From CAVTQY01 sp963736975 (GTDB lineage Bacteria > Pseudomonadota > Alphaproteobacteria > Acetobacterales > Acetobacteraceae), in contig CAVTQY010000001.1 of assembly GCA_963736975.1 (NCBI GenBank), positions 1,860,001 to 1,924,000 of the forward strand: 64,000 nucleotides of DNA. Reading direction: 5' to 3'. A model generated the notes under the pieces. The model was given only the letters and a program-made list of their open reading frames with translations, had not been told where the DNA came from and made no database searches. Both the position numbers and the translations under genes were made by a program. Positions within the stretch are counted from its first letter, which is position 1, and each line of letters begins with the position of its first letter. Shown in pieces: positions 7,121 to 16,875 of the stretch.

Positions 7121-10100
7121 ATGCCGCACGGGAAATGGCAGTTCTGGATCGACCGCGGTGGCACGTTCACCGATATCGTGGCCCGCGATCCTGAGGGCCG
7201 GCTGACCACGCATAAGTTGCTGTCGGAAAACCCCGGCCGTTATGCCGATGCGGCGCTGGCGGTATCCGCGCGATCCTCGGGGTGGCGCCGGCCGCGCCAA
7301 TCTCCGCGGAGGCGATCGAGTGCGTCAAAATGGGCACGACGGTCGCCACCAACGCGCTGTTGGAACGCAAGGGCGAGCGCACACTGCTGGTGGTCAATCG
7401 AGGCTTCGCCGACGCGTTGCGGATCGGCAACCAGGCGCGCCCGCGGTTGTTCGATCTGGCAATCCGCCTGCCGTCAATGCTGTATGAGGAGGTGGTCGAA
7501 ATTGGCGGCCGAGTTGGCGCGGACGGTGCCGAAATTGAACCGCCGGACGAAGACGGCGCGCGCGACGCTTTCGCGGCAGCGCGAAGGAAAGGCATTGTGG
7601 CGTGCGCGATCGTGCTGATGCACGCCTGGAAATATCCGGACCAGGAACGCCGGCTCGCGGCATTGGCGCGGGAAGCCGGGTTTACGCAGGTGTCCGCCAG
7701 CCACGCGGTGAGCCCGCTGCTGCGGCTGGTGCCGCGCGGCGACACCACGGTGGTGGATGCGTATCTCTCGCCGATCCTGCGCCGCTATGTCGATCATGTA
7801 GCGGCCGAACTGGCGGGCGTGCGGCTCTATTTCATGCAGTCGAACGGCGGCCTCGCGGAAGCGCATTCGTTCCAGGGCAAGGATGCCATCCTGTCGGGGC
7901 CGGCGGGCGGCATTGTCGGGGCGGCGCGCACCGCGGCGATGGCGGGGTTCGACCGCATCATCAGCTTCGACATGGGCGGCACCTCCACCGATGTGGCGCT
8001 GTATGCAGGCGGGTTCGAGCGCGCCTTCGAGACGGCGGTGGCGGGCGTGCGCATGCGCGCGCCGATGATGGCGATCAACACGGTGGCGGCCGGCGGCGGC
8101 TCGATCCTGCATTTCGATGGCGCACGGCTGCGCGTGGGGCCCGATTCCGCCGGCGCCGATCCCGGGCCGGCCTGTTACCGGCGGGGCGGTCCGCTGACGG
8201 TGACCGACGCCAATCTCTGCGTGGGCAAGATCCAGCCGGCGCATTTTCCGGCGATTTTCGGCCCGAACGGCGATCTGCCGCTGGACGCCGAAACGGTGCA
8301 GGCGCAATTCGCCGCACTTACCGACAAGATCGCGGCGGCGACCGGCGAGCGGCGCTGTCCGCGGCTCGTGGCGGAGGGTTTTCTGCGCATCGCGGTCGCC
8401 AACATGGCGAACGCGATCAAACAGGTCTCGGTGCAGAAAGGCCATGACATCAGCCGTTTCGCACTGACCTGTTTCGGCGGCGCGGGCGGACAGCACGCCT
8501 GCCTGGTGGCCGATGCGCTCGGGATGGAGACGGTGTTCATCCATCCCTTCGCCGGCGTGCTCTCGGCCTATGGGATGGGGCTCGCCGACCAGACGGTGAT
8601 GCGCGAGCAGGCGGTGGAGGTGCCGCTGACGCCGGAAGCGCTGCCGGCGTTGCAGACCTTGGCCGATACGCTTGCGGCTGCTGCCGTCGATGCGCTGGTG
8701 TCGCAAGGGGCGGAGCGGGCGCGGACCAGGACGCATCGCCAGCTGCACGTGCGCTACGCCGGGACCGAGGCGGCGCTGATCGTTGCGTTGGGCGACCACG
8801 CGGCGATCATCGAGGACTTCACCGCCGCACACCGGGCGCGCTTCGGCTTCGCCACGCCGGACAGGGAGCTGATGGTGGAGGCGGTTACGGTGGAAGCAGT
8901 GGCCGCCGGCGAGGCCGCCCGCGAAGCGACCCTGTCGCGTCGCGCTGAAGGCGCGCCGGCGGCGCTCGACCGGGTGTCTATCTTTACTGATGAAACGGAG
9001 CACGAGGCGCCGGTGTTCGACCGCCCGGCGCTGCTCGCCGGGGACCGTATCAGCGGGCCTGCGCTGATCCGCGAGGCGAATGCGACGACCGTCGTCGAGC
9101 CGGGTTGGACGGCCGAAATCACCGAGCGCGATCACATGATCCTGCGGCGGACCGCGCCGCTCGCCACCCGCGTCCCGCCCGGCAGCGATCGGCCCGATCC
9201 AGTGCTGCTCGAACTGTTCAACAACCTGTTCATGAACGTTGCCGAGCAGACCGGCGCGGTGCTGCAGAACACCGCAATGAGCGTAAACATCAAGGAGCGG
9301 CTCGATTTCTCCTGCGCGGTGTTCGACGGCGAAGGCCATCTGGTTGCCAATGCGCCGCATATCCCGGTGCATCTCGGGGCGATGGGCGAGAGCGTGCGCA
9401 CCGTCCTGGCAAACCGGCGGGATACGCTGAAGCCGGGCGACGTCGTGGCGCTGAATAACCCGTACAACGGCGGCACGCATTTGCCCGACGTCACCGTGAT
9501 CACGCCGGTGTTCGATGAAGCGGGCGCGCGAATCCGGTTCTTCCTCGGCTCGCGCGGGCACCATGCCGATATCGGCGGAATCACGCCCGGGTCAACGCCG
9601 CCTTCCTCCTCCACATTGGAGGAGGAAGGCGTGGTGATCGATGACTTTTTGCTGGTGGATGGCGGGCATTTCCGAGAGGCCGAGCTGCGCGCAGTCCTGC
9701 TGGGGGCGAAATACCCAGCGCGCAGCCCGGACGTGAATATCGCCGATATCAAGGCGCAAGTGGCGGCGAACGAGAAAGGGGTACAGGAACTCCGGCGCGT
9801 TGTCGCGCAATACGGCTGGCCCACGGTCGCGGCCTATATGCGCCACGTGATGGACAACGCCGAGGAAAGCGTGCGCCGGGTGATCGACCGTATCGGCGAC
9901 GGCAGTTTTGAATATACGATGGACGATGGCGCGCCGCTCTGCGTGGCGGTTCGAGTGAATCACGCACAGCGCCGTGCGACGGTGGATTTCACCGGCACCG
10001 GCGCACAGCGCGACCACAACAACTTCAACGCACCGCCGGCGGTCGCGCGGGCCGCCGTGCTGTATGTGTTCCGCTGCCTGGTCGGCGATGACATCCCGCT

Positions 10101-10725
10101 GAACGACGGCTGCCTCAAGCCGATCGAGCTGGTGATCCCGCCCGGTACGTTTCTGTCGCCCCGACCGGGCGCGGCGGTGGTGGCGGGCAATACAGAGGTG
10201 TCGCAGGCCACCTGCAACGCGCTGTTCGGGGCTTTGGGCGCGATCGCCTGCTCGCAGGCGACGATGAACAATTTCCTGTTCGGCGACGCTACACGGCAAT
10301 ACTACGAGACGATCTGCGGCGGCACCGGCGCCGGGCCGGGCTTCGACGGCGTGGCGGCCGTTCATTCGCATATGACCAATACGCGCATGACGGACCCCGA
10401 GGTGCTGGAGCTGCGCTACCCGGTGCGGTTGGAGCAGTTCGCCATTCGTCGTGGCTCCGGTGGCGCGGGACAGTGGCGCGGCGGCGATGGCGCCGTGCGC
10501 CGCGTCCGTTTCCTCGAGGCGATGACGGCGGTGATCGTCTCTTCCCGCCGCAACGTGCAGCCTTTTGGGCTGCAAGGTGGCGAGCCGGGTGCGGCCGGCC
10601 GGCAATGGGTCGAACATGCTGATGGCAACTTTGCCGTGCTGACGGGAACCGCCATCGCCGAGCTGGGGGCGGGCGATGCGTTCGTGATCGAAACACCGGG
10701 TGGAGGGGGTTATGGGGCGCTGTGA
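7121..10725 (+). CDS. 5-oxoprolinase / hydantoinase A-B fusion (one frameshift)
   Basis: Fused HyuA-HyuB protein, about 1,201 residues if one base is restored, the size of ATP-dependent 5-oxoprolinase. HyuA part: N-terminal WIDRGGTFTDIVARDPEG (the acetate-kinase-like start), then MGTTVATNALLERKGERT and FDMGGTSTDVALYAGG. HyuB part: QNTAMSVNIKERLDFSC, NNPYNGGTHLPDVTV and the C-terminal ETPGGGGYG. It would open a cyclic amide (5-oxoproline to glutamate, or a hydantoin) at ATP cost. As given, the frame breaks near 7260, where GCGCTGGCGGTATCC lacks one G relative to the expected GCG GGT ATC; the second frame is open from there to 10725. The gamma-glutamyl hydrolase-like gene downstream fits a glutathione or gamma-glutamyl cycle, but N-methylhydantoinase remains possible. 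Confidence 0.85.
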
Positions 10726-11788
10726 AACACGGCGCTACGGCGCGACACGGGATGGTCACCCAGTGGACGAATACACGCTAAGCAACGACCGCGGCATGGT
10801 GGTGCGCTTCATCGGCTATGCCGGCGTCATCACCGCGATCGAGGTGCCGGACCGGCACGGGCGCGTTGCTGATGTGGTGCTGGGGTTGCGCAGCCTTGCC
10901 GAGTATGAAACCAAGCGCGGCTCGTTCGGCGCGCTGATCGGCCGCTATGCCAACCGGATCGGCAAAGCCCGGTTCGAGCTGGACGGCAAGACGTACCAGC
11001 TTCCGGTGAATGATCCGCCGAACTCCTTGCATGGCGGCACGATCGGGTTTTCCCGACGGGTCTGGGACGTGCAGCCGCTTTCCAGCGCCGATGCGCGCCT
11101 CGGCCTGACCAGTGCGGATGGCGACAATGGTTATCCGGGGACTGTGCAGGTGCAGGTGACTTATACGCTTGGCGACGACGACACGCTGCGCATCGACTAT
11201 CAGGCAAGCACCGATCAGGCGACGGTGATCAACCTTACGAACCACAGCTATTTCAACCTGGCCGGCAATGGCGCCGGCAGTGTCGAAAACCATCTGGTGA
11301 TGCTGAATGCCGACGCCTATACACCGGTGGACGGGACCGGCATTCCTACAGGTGAGATCGCTCCGGTGGACGGCACACCGCTCGATCTACGCCAGCTCAC
11401 GCCGATCAGCGCGCGGCTGCGTAGCGGCTTCGAGCAGATGTTGCATGTCCGGGGCTACGACCATAATTTCGTGCTGAACGATTGGGCGCCGGGCCGGGTG
11501 CGCTTTGCCGCGCGCGCTTATGAGCCGGGCTCGGGCCGCGTGCTCGACTGCTACACCGATCAGCCAGGCGTGCAATTCTATACCGGCAACTCGCTGGATG
11601 GCTCGGTGGTGGGATCGGCCGGCACCACGTATCGACAGGGCGACGGCTTTGCCCTGGAGACACAGCATTTCCCGGACAGCCCGAATCACCCGTCTTTCCC
11701 CACCACGGTGCTGCGGTCGGGCGAGACGTTCCGTTCAACAACCATATTCCGGTTCGGCACGGACAGCCCGTTCCCCGAGACCATGTAA
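10712..11788 (+). CDS. galM: Aldose 1-epimerase (galactose mutarotase)
   Basis: Cytosolic mutarotase of 358 residues that interconverts alpha and beta anomers of aldoses. Family signatures: FGALIGRYANRI, NSLHGGTIGFSRRVWD (substrate-binding His), NLTNHSYFNLAG (catalytic His) and LETQHFPDSPNHP with the catalytic base glutamate. ATG at 10712 is preceded by GGAGGGGGTT, which decides it over a GTG four codons upstream. It overlaps the end of the oxoprolinase-like gene by 14 bases and is followed three bases after its stop by the MFS gene, so it belongs to the same operon. A sugar enzyme inside a gamma-glutamyl/efflux operon is unexpected; no other sugar genes are nearby. Confidence 0.93.
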   Translation: MGRCETRRYGATRDGHPVDEYTLSNDRGMVVRFIGYAGVITAIEVPDRHGRVADVVLGLRSLAEYETKRGSFGALIGRYANRIGKARFELDGKTYQLPVNDPPNSLHGGTIGFSRRVWDVQPLSSADARLGLTSADGDNGYPGTVQVQVTYTLGDDDTLRIDYQASTDQATVINLTNHSYFNLAGNGAGSVENHLVMLNADAYTPVDGTGIPTGEIAPVDGTPLDLRQLTPISARLRSGFEQMLHVRGYDHNFVLNDWAPGRVRFAARAYEPGSGRVLDCYTDQPGVQFYTGNSLDGSVVGSAGTTYRQGDGFALETQHFPDSPNHPSFPTTVLRSGETFRSTTIFRFGTDSPFPETM

Positions 11789-11790
11789 CG

Positions 11791-12975
11791 ATGCGCATTC
11801 CTGTCTGGCTGCCGCCGCTGCTGGGGTTCCTCACCGCGGTCGGGCCGGCCTCGACCGATATGTACCTGCCGGCGTTTCCCGCCATAGAGGCCTCGTTGCA
11901 CGAGGCAGCCGGGTCGGCGCAGCTCTCGCTGGCCACGTGGTTCGCCGGACTGGCGGTGGGGCAGATCACGCAGGGGACGCTGTCGGACCGGTTCGGGCGG
12001 CGCGGTCCGCTGATCGTCTCCACGGCACTCTATACGATGACCTGCATCGCCTGCGCGCTCTCGCCCAGCATTCTGTGGCTGTCCGGTTTTCGTTTTCTCT
12101 CGGCGGTGGCGGCATCCGCCGGCATGGTGATTCCGCGCGCCGTGGTGCGCGACCTCGCGGACGGGCACCAGGCGGCCGTGCTGATGTCGCGCCTGATGCT
12201 GGTGATGGGCGCCGCCCCGATCCTGGCGCCGACGATCGGGGGCGCGGTGCTGGCTTTTGCCAACTGGCGCTGGATTTTCTGGATCCTCACGGCGTACGGC
12301 GCTGCCTGCTTCACGCTGGTGGTCACGATGCTGCCGGATACGCTGCCGGCGGACCGGCGGATGCGGCTCACGCCGGGCGAGCAGTTCGGGCGCTACGCGC
12401 ACATCCTGCGCGACCGGTCGTTTCTGACCCATGCCGGGCTGGCCGGCTGCGGCACGTTCGCCTTCTTCGCCTATCTCGCTGGGTCATCGCCGGTGTTCAT
12501 CGACGGGTTCGGCTGGACGCCCTCGGAGTTCGGCTTGCTGTTCGGCGCCTGCGCCATGGGCCTGATCGCCGCTTCGCAAATCAATGCGCGGATCCTGCAC
12601 CGCGTCGGTGCGGCGCGTATCCTGACCATCGTCGCCCGCATCGACCTGATCGCCATGGCCGCGCTGGCAGCGCTCGCGTTTGCCGGCGTGCACCGGCTCG
12701 CGGCGGTGATCCCGCCGCTGCTGGTCTTCGTGAGCTGCCAGGGGTTCGTGAACCCCAACGCGACGGTGGGTGCGCTGTCCCGCCACGCCGGGCATGCCGG
12801 CAGCGCCTCGGCGCTGATGGGCATGGGTCAATTCCTGCTGGGTGCCGTCAGCGGGCTGCTGGTCGGCCTGCTCACCGACGGCACAGCGCGCGGCATGGCC
12901 GCCCTGATGCTGGTCGGGGCTGCAGGAATGACAATTGCGGCGCGGCTTCGCCCGCGTTCATTGTCTGCCGAATGA
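11791..12975 (+). CDS. Bcr/CflA-type MFS multidrug exporter
   Basis: Inner-membrane transporter of 394 residues with 12 predicted membrane helices, the standard size of the Bcr/CflA drug-resistance subfamily of the major facilitator superfamily. Diagnostic segments are STDMYLPAFPAI in helix 1, GQITQGTLSDRFGRRGPL (the MFS A-motif between helices 2 and 3) and RDLADGHQAAVLMSRLMLV. It would export small hydrophobic compounds, or peptides and amino-acid derivatives, using the proton gradient. It starts three bases after galM and is followed 16 bases on by the amidotransferase, so it is co-transcribed. The natural substrate may relate to the neighbouring gamma-glutamyl or hydantoin chemistry. Confidence 0.9.
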   Translation: MRIPVWLPPLLGFLTAVGPASTDMYLPAFPAIEASLHEAAGSAQLSLATWFAGLAVGQITQGTLSDRFGRRGPLIVSTALYTMTCIACALSPSILWLSGFRFLSAVAASAGMVIPRAVVRDLADGHQAAVLMSRLMLVMGAAPILAPTIGGAVLAFANWRWIFWILTAYGAACFTLVVTMLPDTLPADRRMRLTPGEQFGRYAHILRDRSFLTHAGLAGCGTFAFFAYLAGSSPVFIDGFGWTPSEFGLLFGACAMGLIAASQINARILHRVGAARILTIVARIDLIAMAALAALAFAGVHRLAAVIPPLLVFVSCQGFVNPNATVGALSRHAGHAGSASALMGMGQFLLGAVSGLLVGLLTDGTARGMAALMLVGAAGMTIAARLRPRSLSAE

Positions 12976-12991
12976 ATACGGACCAGACGTC

Positions 12992-13735
12992 ATGACCCTG
13001 ATTGTCGGCATCCCGGCCTGCGCTCGTATCCGCAACGAGATGCTGTGGCACGAAACGCCCGCCCGCTACGCGGCGGCGGTATTCGGCGGCTCAGGCGCGC
13101 TGCCGTTGATGGTCCCCCCGATGGGCGAGGCGCAGCTTGCCGCGCTGGACCGGCTGGACGGTCTGCTGCTGCCTGGCAGCCCGAGCAATGTACATCCCCG
13201 GTATTACGACGGGGGCGAGAGCCTGACGCCGGAGCATCACGACGATGCCCGCGACGCCACCACTCTGCCGCTTATCCGCGCGGCCAACGCCCGCGGCATC
13301 CCGGTACTGGCGATCTGCCGCGGCATCCAGGAGCTGAACGTCGCGCTGGGGGGCACGCTGCACCAGAACATCCACGACATGCCCGGGCGGCGCGATCATC
13401 GCGGCGGCCCCGGCACGATCGAGGAGAAATACGGGCCCAAGCACAGCGTGCTGCTGTCGGGCTGGCTGGCGCGGCTGGTCGGTACCGGCGAGATCACGGT
13501 GAACTCTCTGCATGGGCAGGCGATCGACCGTCCGGCACCGGGGCTGGTGGTGGAAGCACGCGCGGAGGACGGCACGATCGAAGCGGTGCGGGCCGAGAAC
13601 GGACCGGGTTTCGTGCTGGGCATCCAGTGGCACCCGGAGTGGCGTTACGCAGAGGATCCGGCGAGCGTGGCCCTGTTCCGCGCTTTCGGCGATGCCTGCC
13701 GCGCCTATCGATCGGGACTGTGCGAAGCAGCCTGA
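12992..13735 (+). CDS. Class I glutamine amidotransferase-like gamma-glutamyl hydrolase (PuuD type)
   Basis: Cytosolic hydrolase of 247 residues in the peptidase C26 / PuuD family, which cleaves gamma-glutamyl amides such as gamma-glutamyl-GABA. The nucleophile is C109 in AICRGIQELN and the other triad members are H214 and E216 in QWHPEW. GLLLPGSPSNVHPRYY is the family glycine-rich loop. The ATG at 12992 was chosen as the first in-frame start after the MFS stop; a longer frame would run into the transporter. With the oxoprolinase-like gene upstream, it supports a role in gamma-glutamyl compound breakdown. The exact substrate is not set by sequence. Confidence 0.88.
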   Translation: MTLIVGIPACARIRNEMLWHETPARYAAAVFGGSGALPLMVPPMGEAQLAALDRLDGLLLPGSPSNVHPRYYDGGESLTPEHHDDARDATTLPLIRAANARGIPVLAICRGIQELNVALGGTLHQNIHDMPGRRDHRGGPGTIEEKYGPKHSVLLSGWLARLVGTGEITVNSLHGQAIDRPAPGLVVEARAEDGTIEAVRAENGPGFVLGIQWHPEWRYAEDPASVALFRAFGDACRAYRSGLCEAA

Positions 13736-13746
13736 GGAGAGCGCGG

Positions 13747-14511
13747 ATGGACCTGGAGCTCGGCGGCAAGCGGGCACTGATAACCGGCGGGTCGAAGGGT
13801 ATCGGGCGCGCCACCGCCGAGGTGCTCGCCGACGAGGGTTGCGATCTGACGCTGGTGGCGCGCGACAGCGCGACGCTCGAGGCCGCGGCGGCGGGGATCC
13901 GCGGCCGGCGGCAGGTGAACGTGCGGACCATCGCGGCCGACCTCTCCGGCGACGAGGCGGTGCGACGGCTGGCGGATGAGGCGGGCGAGATCGACATCCT
14001 GGTGAACAACGCCGGCGCGATTCCGCCGGGCGATTTGCTGAAAGTTGACAACGAAACGTGGCGCCGAGCCTGGGACCTGAAGGTGTTCGGCTTCATTTCC
14101 TGCTGCCGCGCCGTGTATCCGCGAATGGCGGCGCGGCGCAGCGGCGTGATCATCAATGTGATCGGCGCGGCTGGGGAGAAGTTTCCGTCCGCCTACATCG
14201 CCGGGGCGGCGGGCAATGCTTCGCTGATGGCGTTTACCCGCGCGCTGGGACGGCAGGCGCCGGCGGACGGCCTGCGGGTGGTGGGGATCAATCCGGGCCC
14301 GGTCGCCACCGATCGACTGATCATGCTGCAGCGGGACACTGCCGCGCGGACGCTCGGCGATCCCGAGCGCTGGCAGGAGTTGCTGTCCGGGATGCCGTTT
14401 GGCCGCGCTGCCAGACCGGAAGAGATCGGTTACGCCGTGGCGTTTCTCGCCAGCCCGCGCTCCGGCTACACGTCGGGGACCATACTGACGATTGATGGGG
14501 GTGGCGCGTAG
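13747..14511 (+). CDS. SDR-family oxidoreductase lacking the catalytic lysine
   Basis: Short-chain dehydrogenase/reductase of 254 residues with a Rossmann fold. The cofactor motif TGGSKGIG (residues about 16-23), the NNAG motif and the C-terminal SGTILTIDGGGA are all present. The active-site region reads FPSAYIAGAAGNASLMAF: the tyrosine is Y150, but the lysine expected four residues later is alanine (A154). The classical proton-relay lysine is therefore absent. Eleven bases separate it from the amidotransferase gene, so it is probably the last gene of the operon. It may be a divergent subfamily using another residue, or a non-catalytic SDR. Confidence 0.88.
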   Translation: MDLELGGKRALITGGSKGIGRATAEVLADEGCDLTLVARDSATLEAAAAGIRGRRQVNVRTIAADLSGDEAVRRLADEAGEIDILVNNAGAIPPGDLLKVDNETWRRAWDLKVFGFISCCRAVYPRMAARRSGVIINVIGAAGEKFPSAYIAGAAGNASLMAFTRALGRQAPADGLRVVGINPGPVATDRLIMLQRDTAARTLGDPERWQELLSGMPFGRAARPEEIGYAVAFLASPRSGYTSGTILTIDGGGA

Positions 14512-14572
14512 TGCGCAGACGATACGGCGGGGCCGCCTGTCGTTTGGCGGCCGCTGTTCGCGCGATTTGAGC

Positions 14573-14668
14573 TTAGCCGCGGCGCCGACGGCGCACTGCG
14601 CCGAGGCCAACCAAGCCGGCGCCCAGAATGGCCCGACCCCACTCTCGCCGAAAGGGGCCGGGAGGTCA
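14573..14668 (-). pseudogene. PEP-CTERM tail remnant
   Basis: A minus-strand frame bounded by a stop near 14668 encodes a hydrophobic helix plus basic tail, AILGAGLVGLGAVRRRRRG, then stop. It closely resembles the tail of the intact PEP-CTERM protein at 1436 (LLGTGLVGLGLLGRR). No PEP motif or longer frame precedes it in the same frame; an LPAPF sequence occurs in a neighbouring frame. I read it as the end of a decayed PEP-CTERM gene. Chance similarity in GC-rich DNA is possible because the segment is short. Confidence 0.35.
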
Positions 14669-14789
14669 TAAGACAAGTGTGATTGCTTCCGGTGCGCGGA
14701 AGCGATCCTGCTCTAACTGCTGCGGCAATTGGACAAGCGCCGCTACCGGTGAGTATCCTGCCGCCGAATTCGGCCAACCGGGGGCGCGG

Positions 14790-15575
14790 ATGACGTCTGA
14801 TATCACCTGGACCGATGCGGCGATCGAGATCGCCGGTACCAAGCTGCATCTGTCGCGCGCCGGCACCGGCCGTCCGCTCCTGGTGCTGCATCATGATATC
14901 GGCACGGTCGATCGGTTGCCGGTTTATGATCGCCTGGCCCAGCGGTTTACGGTGCTGTTGCCGCATCATCCGGGCTGGGGCCGGTCGGAACGGCCTTCCT
15001 GGCTGCGCAGCGTGCGCGATATCGCCGCGATGCACCAATGGCTGCTTGCGGAGCTTGGCACTACCGATTGTTCGCTGCTCGGCCTCGGCTTCGGCGGTTG
15101 GATCGCAGCCGAGATGGCCAGCCTGTCACCGCAACAGTTTGACCGCCTGGTACTGGTAGGAGCGATGGGTATCAAGCCGCCCGAGGGTGATATCCTGGAC
15201 CAGGCGATCATCAGTTATCTCGCCTATCCGCAGGCCGGCTTCCATAACCAGGAAGCGTTCCACCGCATTTACGGCGATGTCACGACGGATCAGCTCGAGC
15301 AGTGGGACATTGGTCGCGAGATGTGTTTCCGCGTCGCCTGGAAGCCTTATATGTACAGCCAAAGCCTTCCGCATCTGCTCGGCGGCATTCGCTCGCCGGC
15401 GCTGGTGGTCTGGGGCGATGATGATCGGCACGTGCCGCTCAGCGCCGGGTACGCCTACGCCAAGGCGCTGCGGCAGGCGCGGCTGGAGGTGATTCCCGGC
15501 TGCGGACATTTCGTCGAAATGGAAAAGCCGGACGAGCTTGCCGACCTCGTCACCTCGTTTGTCGGCACGGATTGA
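14790..15575 (+). CDS. Alpha/beta-hydrolase-fold protein with Gly at the nucleophile position
   Basis: A 261-residue alpha/beta hydrolase-fold protein. The oxyanion region (LLVLHHDIGT), the acid (GDDDRHVP) and the histidine (PGCGHF) are in place. The nucleophile elbow, normally GxSxG, reads GLGFGG with glycine at residue 100, so the catalytic serine is missing. It probably does not act as an ordinary serine esterase; cofactor-free dioxygenase-like or binding roles are possible. ATG at 14790 follows a short purine-rich GGGGGCGCGG. It precedes the luciferase-like monooxygenase by 27 bases, and such pairs probably act on the same substrate. Confidence 0.85.
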   Translation: MTSDITWTDAAIEIAGTKLHLSRAGTGRPLLVLHHDIGTVDRLPVYDRLAQRFTVLLPHHPGWGRSERPSWLRSVRDIAAMHQWLLAELGTTDCSLLGLGFGGWIAAEMASLSPQQFDRLVLVGAMGIKPPEGDILDQAIISYLAYPQAGFHNQEAFHRIYGDVTTDQLEQWDIGREMCFRVAWKPYMYSQSLPHLLGGIRSPALVVWGDDDRHVPLSAGYAYAKALRQARLEVIPGCGHFVEMEKPDELADLVTSFVGTD

Positions 15576-15602
15576 CGGGCGGTTCGCCCGAGGGAGCGCG
15601 CC

Positions 15603-16838
15603 ATGCACCTGATGTATTTCACCGAGCAGCCGATGTCGGCCTACGATTCGCAGGAAGGGCTGAACTACGGCGCCACCGCTCTGACGTTCTCGAACCGGCA
15701 TTTCGATCCAGTCGCCGGCAGCCGTTTATACAACCAATACCTGGAAGACTACGTCTACGCCGACGAATGCGGCGCCGACGGCATCATGCTGAACGAGCAC
15801 CACAACGCGCCGTTCTGCATGCAGGCGAAATGCAATGTGTTCGCCTCGATCCTTGCCGCCGTCACCAAGCGCGTGAAGATCGTGCTGCTCGGCAATCCGC
15901 TTCCGCTCGCTGAAAACCCCGTGCGGCTCGCCGAAGAACTGGCGATGATCGACATGATCTCGAAAGGCCGGCTGGTGTCCGGTTTCGTGCGCGGCGGCGG
16001 GCAGGAGCAGCTCGCGACCGGGGTCAACCCGGCGTACAACCGTGAACGCTTCGAGGAAGCACATGACCTCGTAGTGAAGGCCTGGACGCAGCCGGGCCCG
16101 TTCCGTTGGGAAGGAACGCACTATCAGCACCGGGTGGTCAATCCCTGGGCCGTGCCGTTGCAGAAGCCCTATCCGCGCGTGTGGATCCCCGGTGTGCTGT
16201 CGAAGGAAACCGTCATCTGGGCAGCGAAGCACCGTTATCCGTATATCGCCCTGAATACGGCGATCGATGCGACGAAGACGATCTGGGACCTGTATTCGAA
16301 AACCGCATCGGAAGTTGGCTACACCGCCGGGCCGGAGAATTTCGGCTACCTGATCCGCGTGCATGTGCAGGACAACGAGGAGAAGGCGATCCGGAACGCC
16401 CGGCAGTTCATGTGGATGCAAGGCGAGTTCACCGGGCTTGCGCATCCTGTTTGGGCCAATCCGGCGGGCTATTTCTCCCCTTCGGGCCGGCGCGCTTTCG
16501 TTGAGTTCGCGGTCGGGCGGGCGAAGAACCCGCGCGGTCAGATGACCTTCGAGGAGCAGTTGGCCAGCACCATGATCATCGCCGGTACGCCGGATACGGT
16601 GATTCCCCGCCTGAAGATGCTGATCGAGCAGACAAGGCCGGGCATCATGGGCATGTGGGCGAATGACGGCTCGGTTAGCCCCGAGGACACCCGCACCTGC
16701 ATCCGCCTGCTCTGCCAGGAGGTGATGCCGGCGATCCGCGAGCACGGGAGGAAGCTCGGCCTGCCCAGTCCGTTCGAAGCGGACGCCCCGGTCAGCATCG
16801 AGTACTCGCGCGACCTGCCGCGGGCCGCCGCGGAGTGA
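15603..16838 (+). CDS. Luciferase-like (LLM class) flavin-dependent monooxygenase
   Basis: Flavin-dependent oxidoreductase of 411 residues with the bacterial-luciferase TIM-barrel fold. Typical segments are ECGADGIMLNEHHNAPF early, VKIVLLGNPLPLAENPVRLAEELAM (residues about 95-120) and GRLVSGFVRGGGQEQLATG. Members use reduced FMN from a separate reductase to oxygenate or desulfonate organic substrates; no reductase gene is adjacent. A GGGAGCGC sequence just upstream is a good ribosome-binding site. It sits between the Ser-less hydrolase and a CoA-transferase, suggesting a catabolic operon in which oxygenation and hydrolysis feed a carboxylic acid to CoA activation. The substrate is unknown. 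Confidence 0.9.
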   Translation: MHLMYFTEQPMSAYDSQEGLNYGATALTFSNRHFDPVAGSRLYNQYLEDYVYADECGADGIMLNEHHNAPFCMQAKCNVFASILAAVTKRVKIVLLGNPLPLAENPVRLAEELAMIDMISKGRLVSGFVRGGGQEQLATGVNPAYNRERFEEAHDLVVKAWTQPGPFRWEGTHYQHRVVNPWAVPLQKPYPRVWIPGVLSKETVIWAAKHRYPYIALNTAIDATKTIWDLYSKTASEVGYTAGPENFGYLIRVHVQDNEEKAIRNARQFMWMQGEFTGLAHPVWANPAGYFSPSGRRAFVEFAVGRAKNPRGQMTFEEQLASTMIIAGTPDTVIPRLKMLIEQTRPGIMGMWANDGSVSPEDTRTCIRLLCQEVMPAIREHGRKLGLPSPFEADAPVSIEYSRDLPRAAAE

Positions 16839-16875
16839 TCGAGGCGGCCGAGGCGGCCTTTTCCCGGCAACTCGA

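Noticed and set aside
7474..9564. A nearly 700-codon minus-strand frame opposite the oxoprolinase-like gene
   Set aside because: It is a histidine/arginine-rich antisense shadow of a coding strand with strong family motifs; no start signal or homology.
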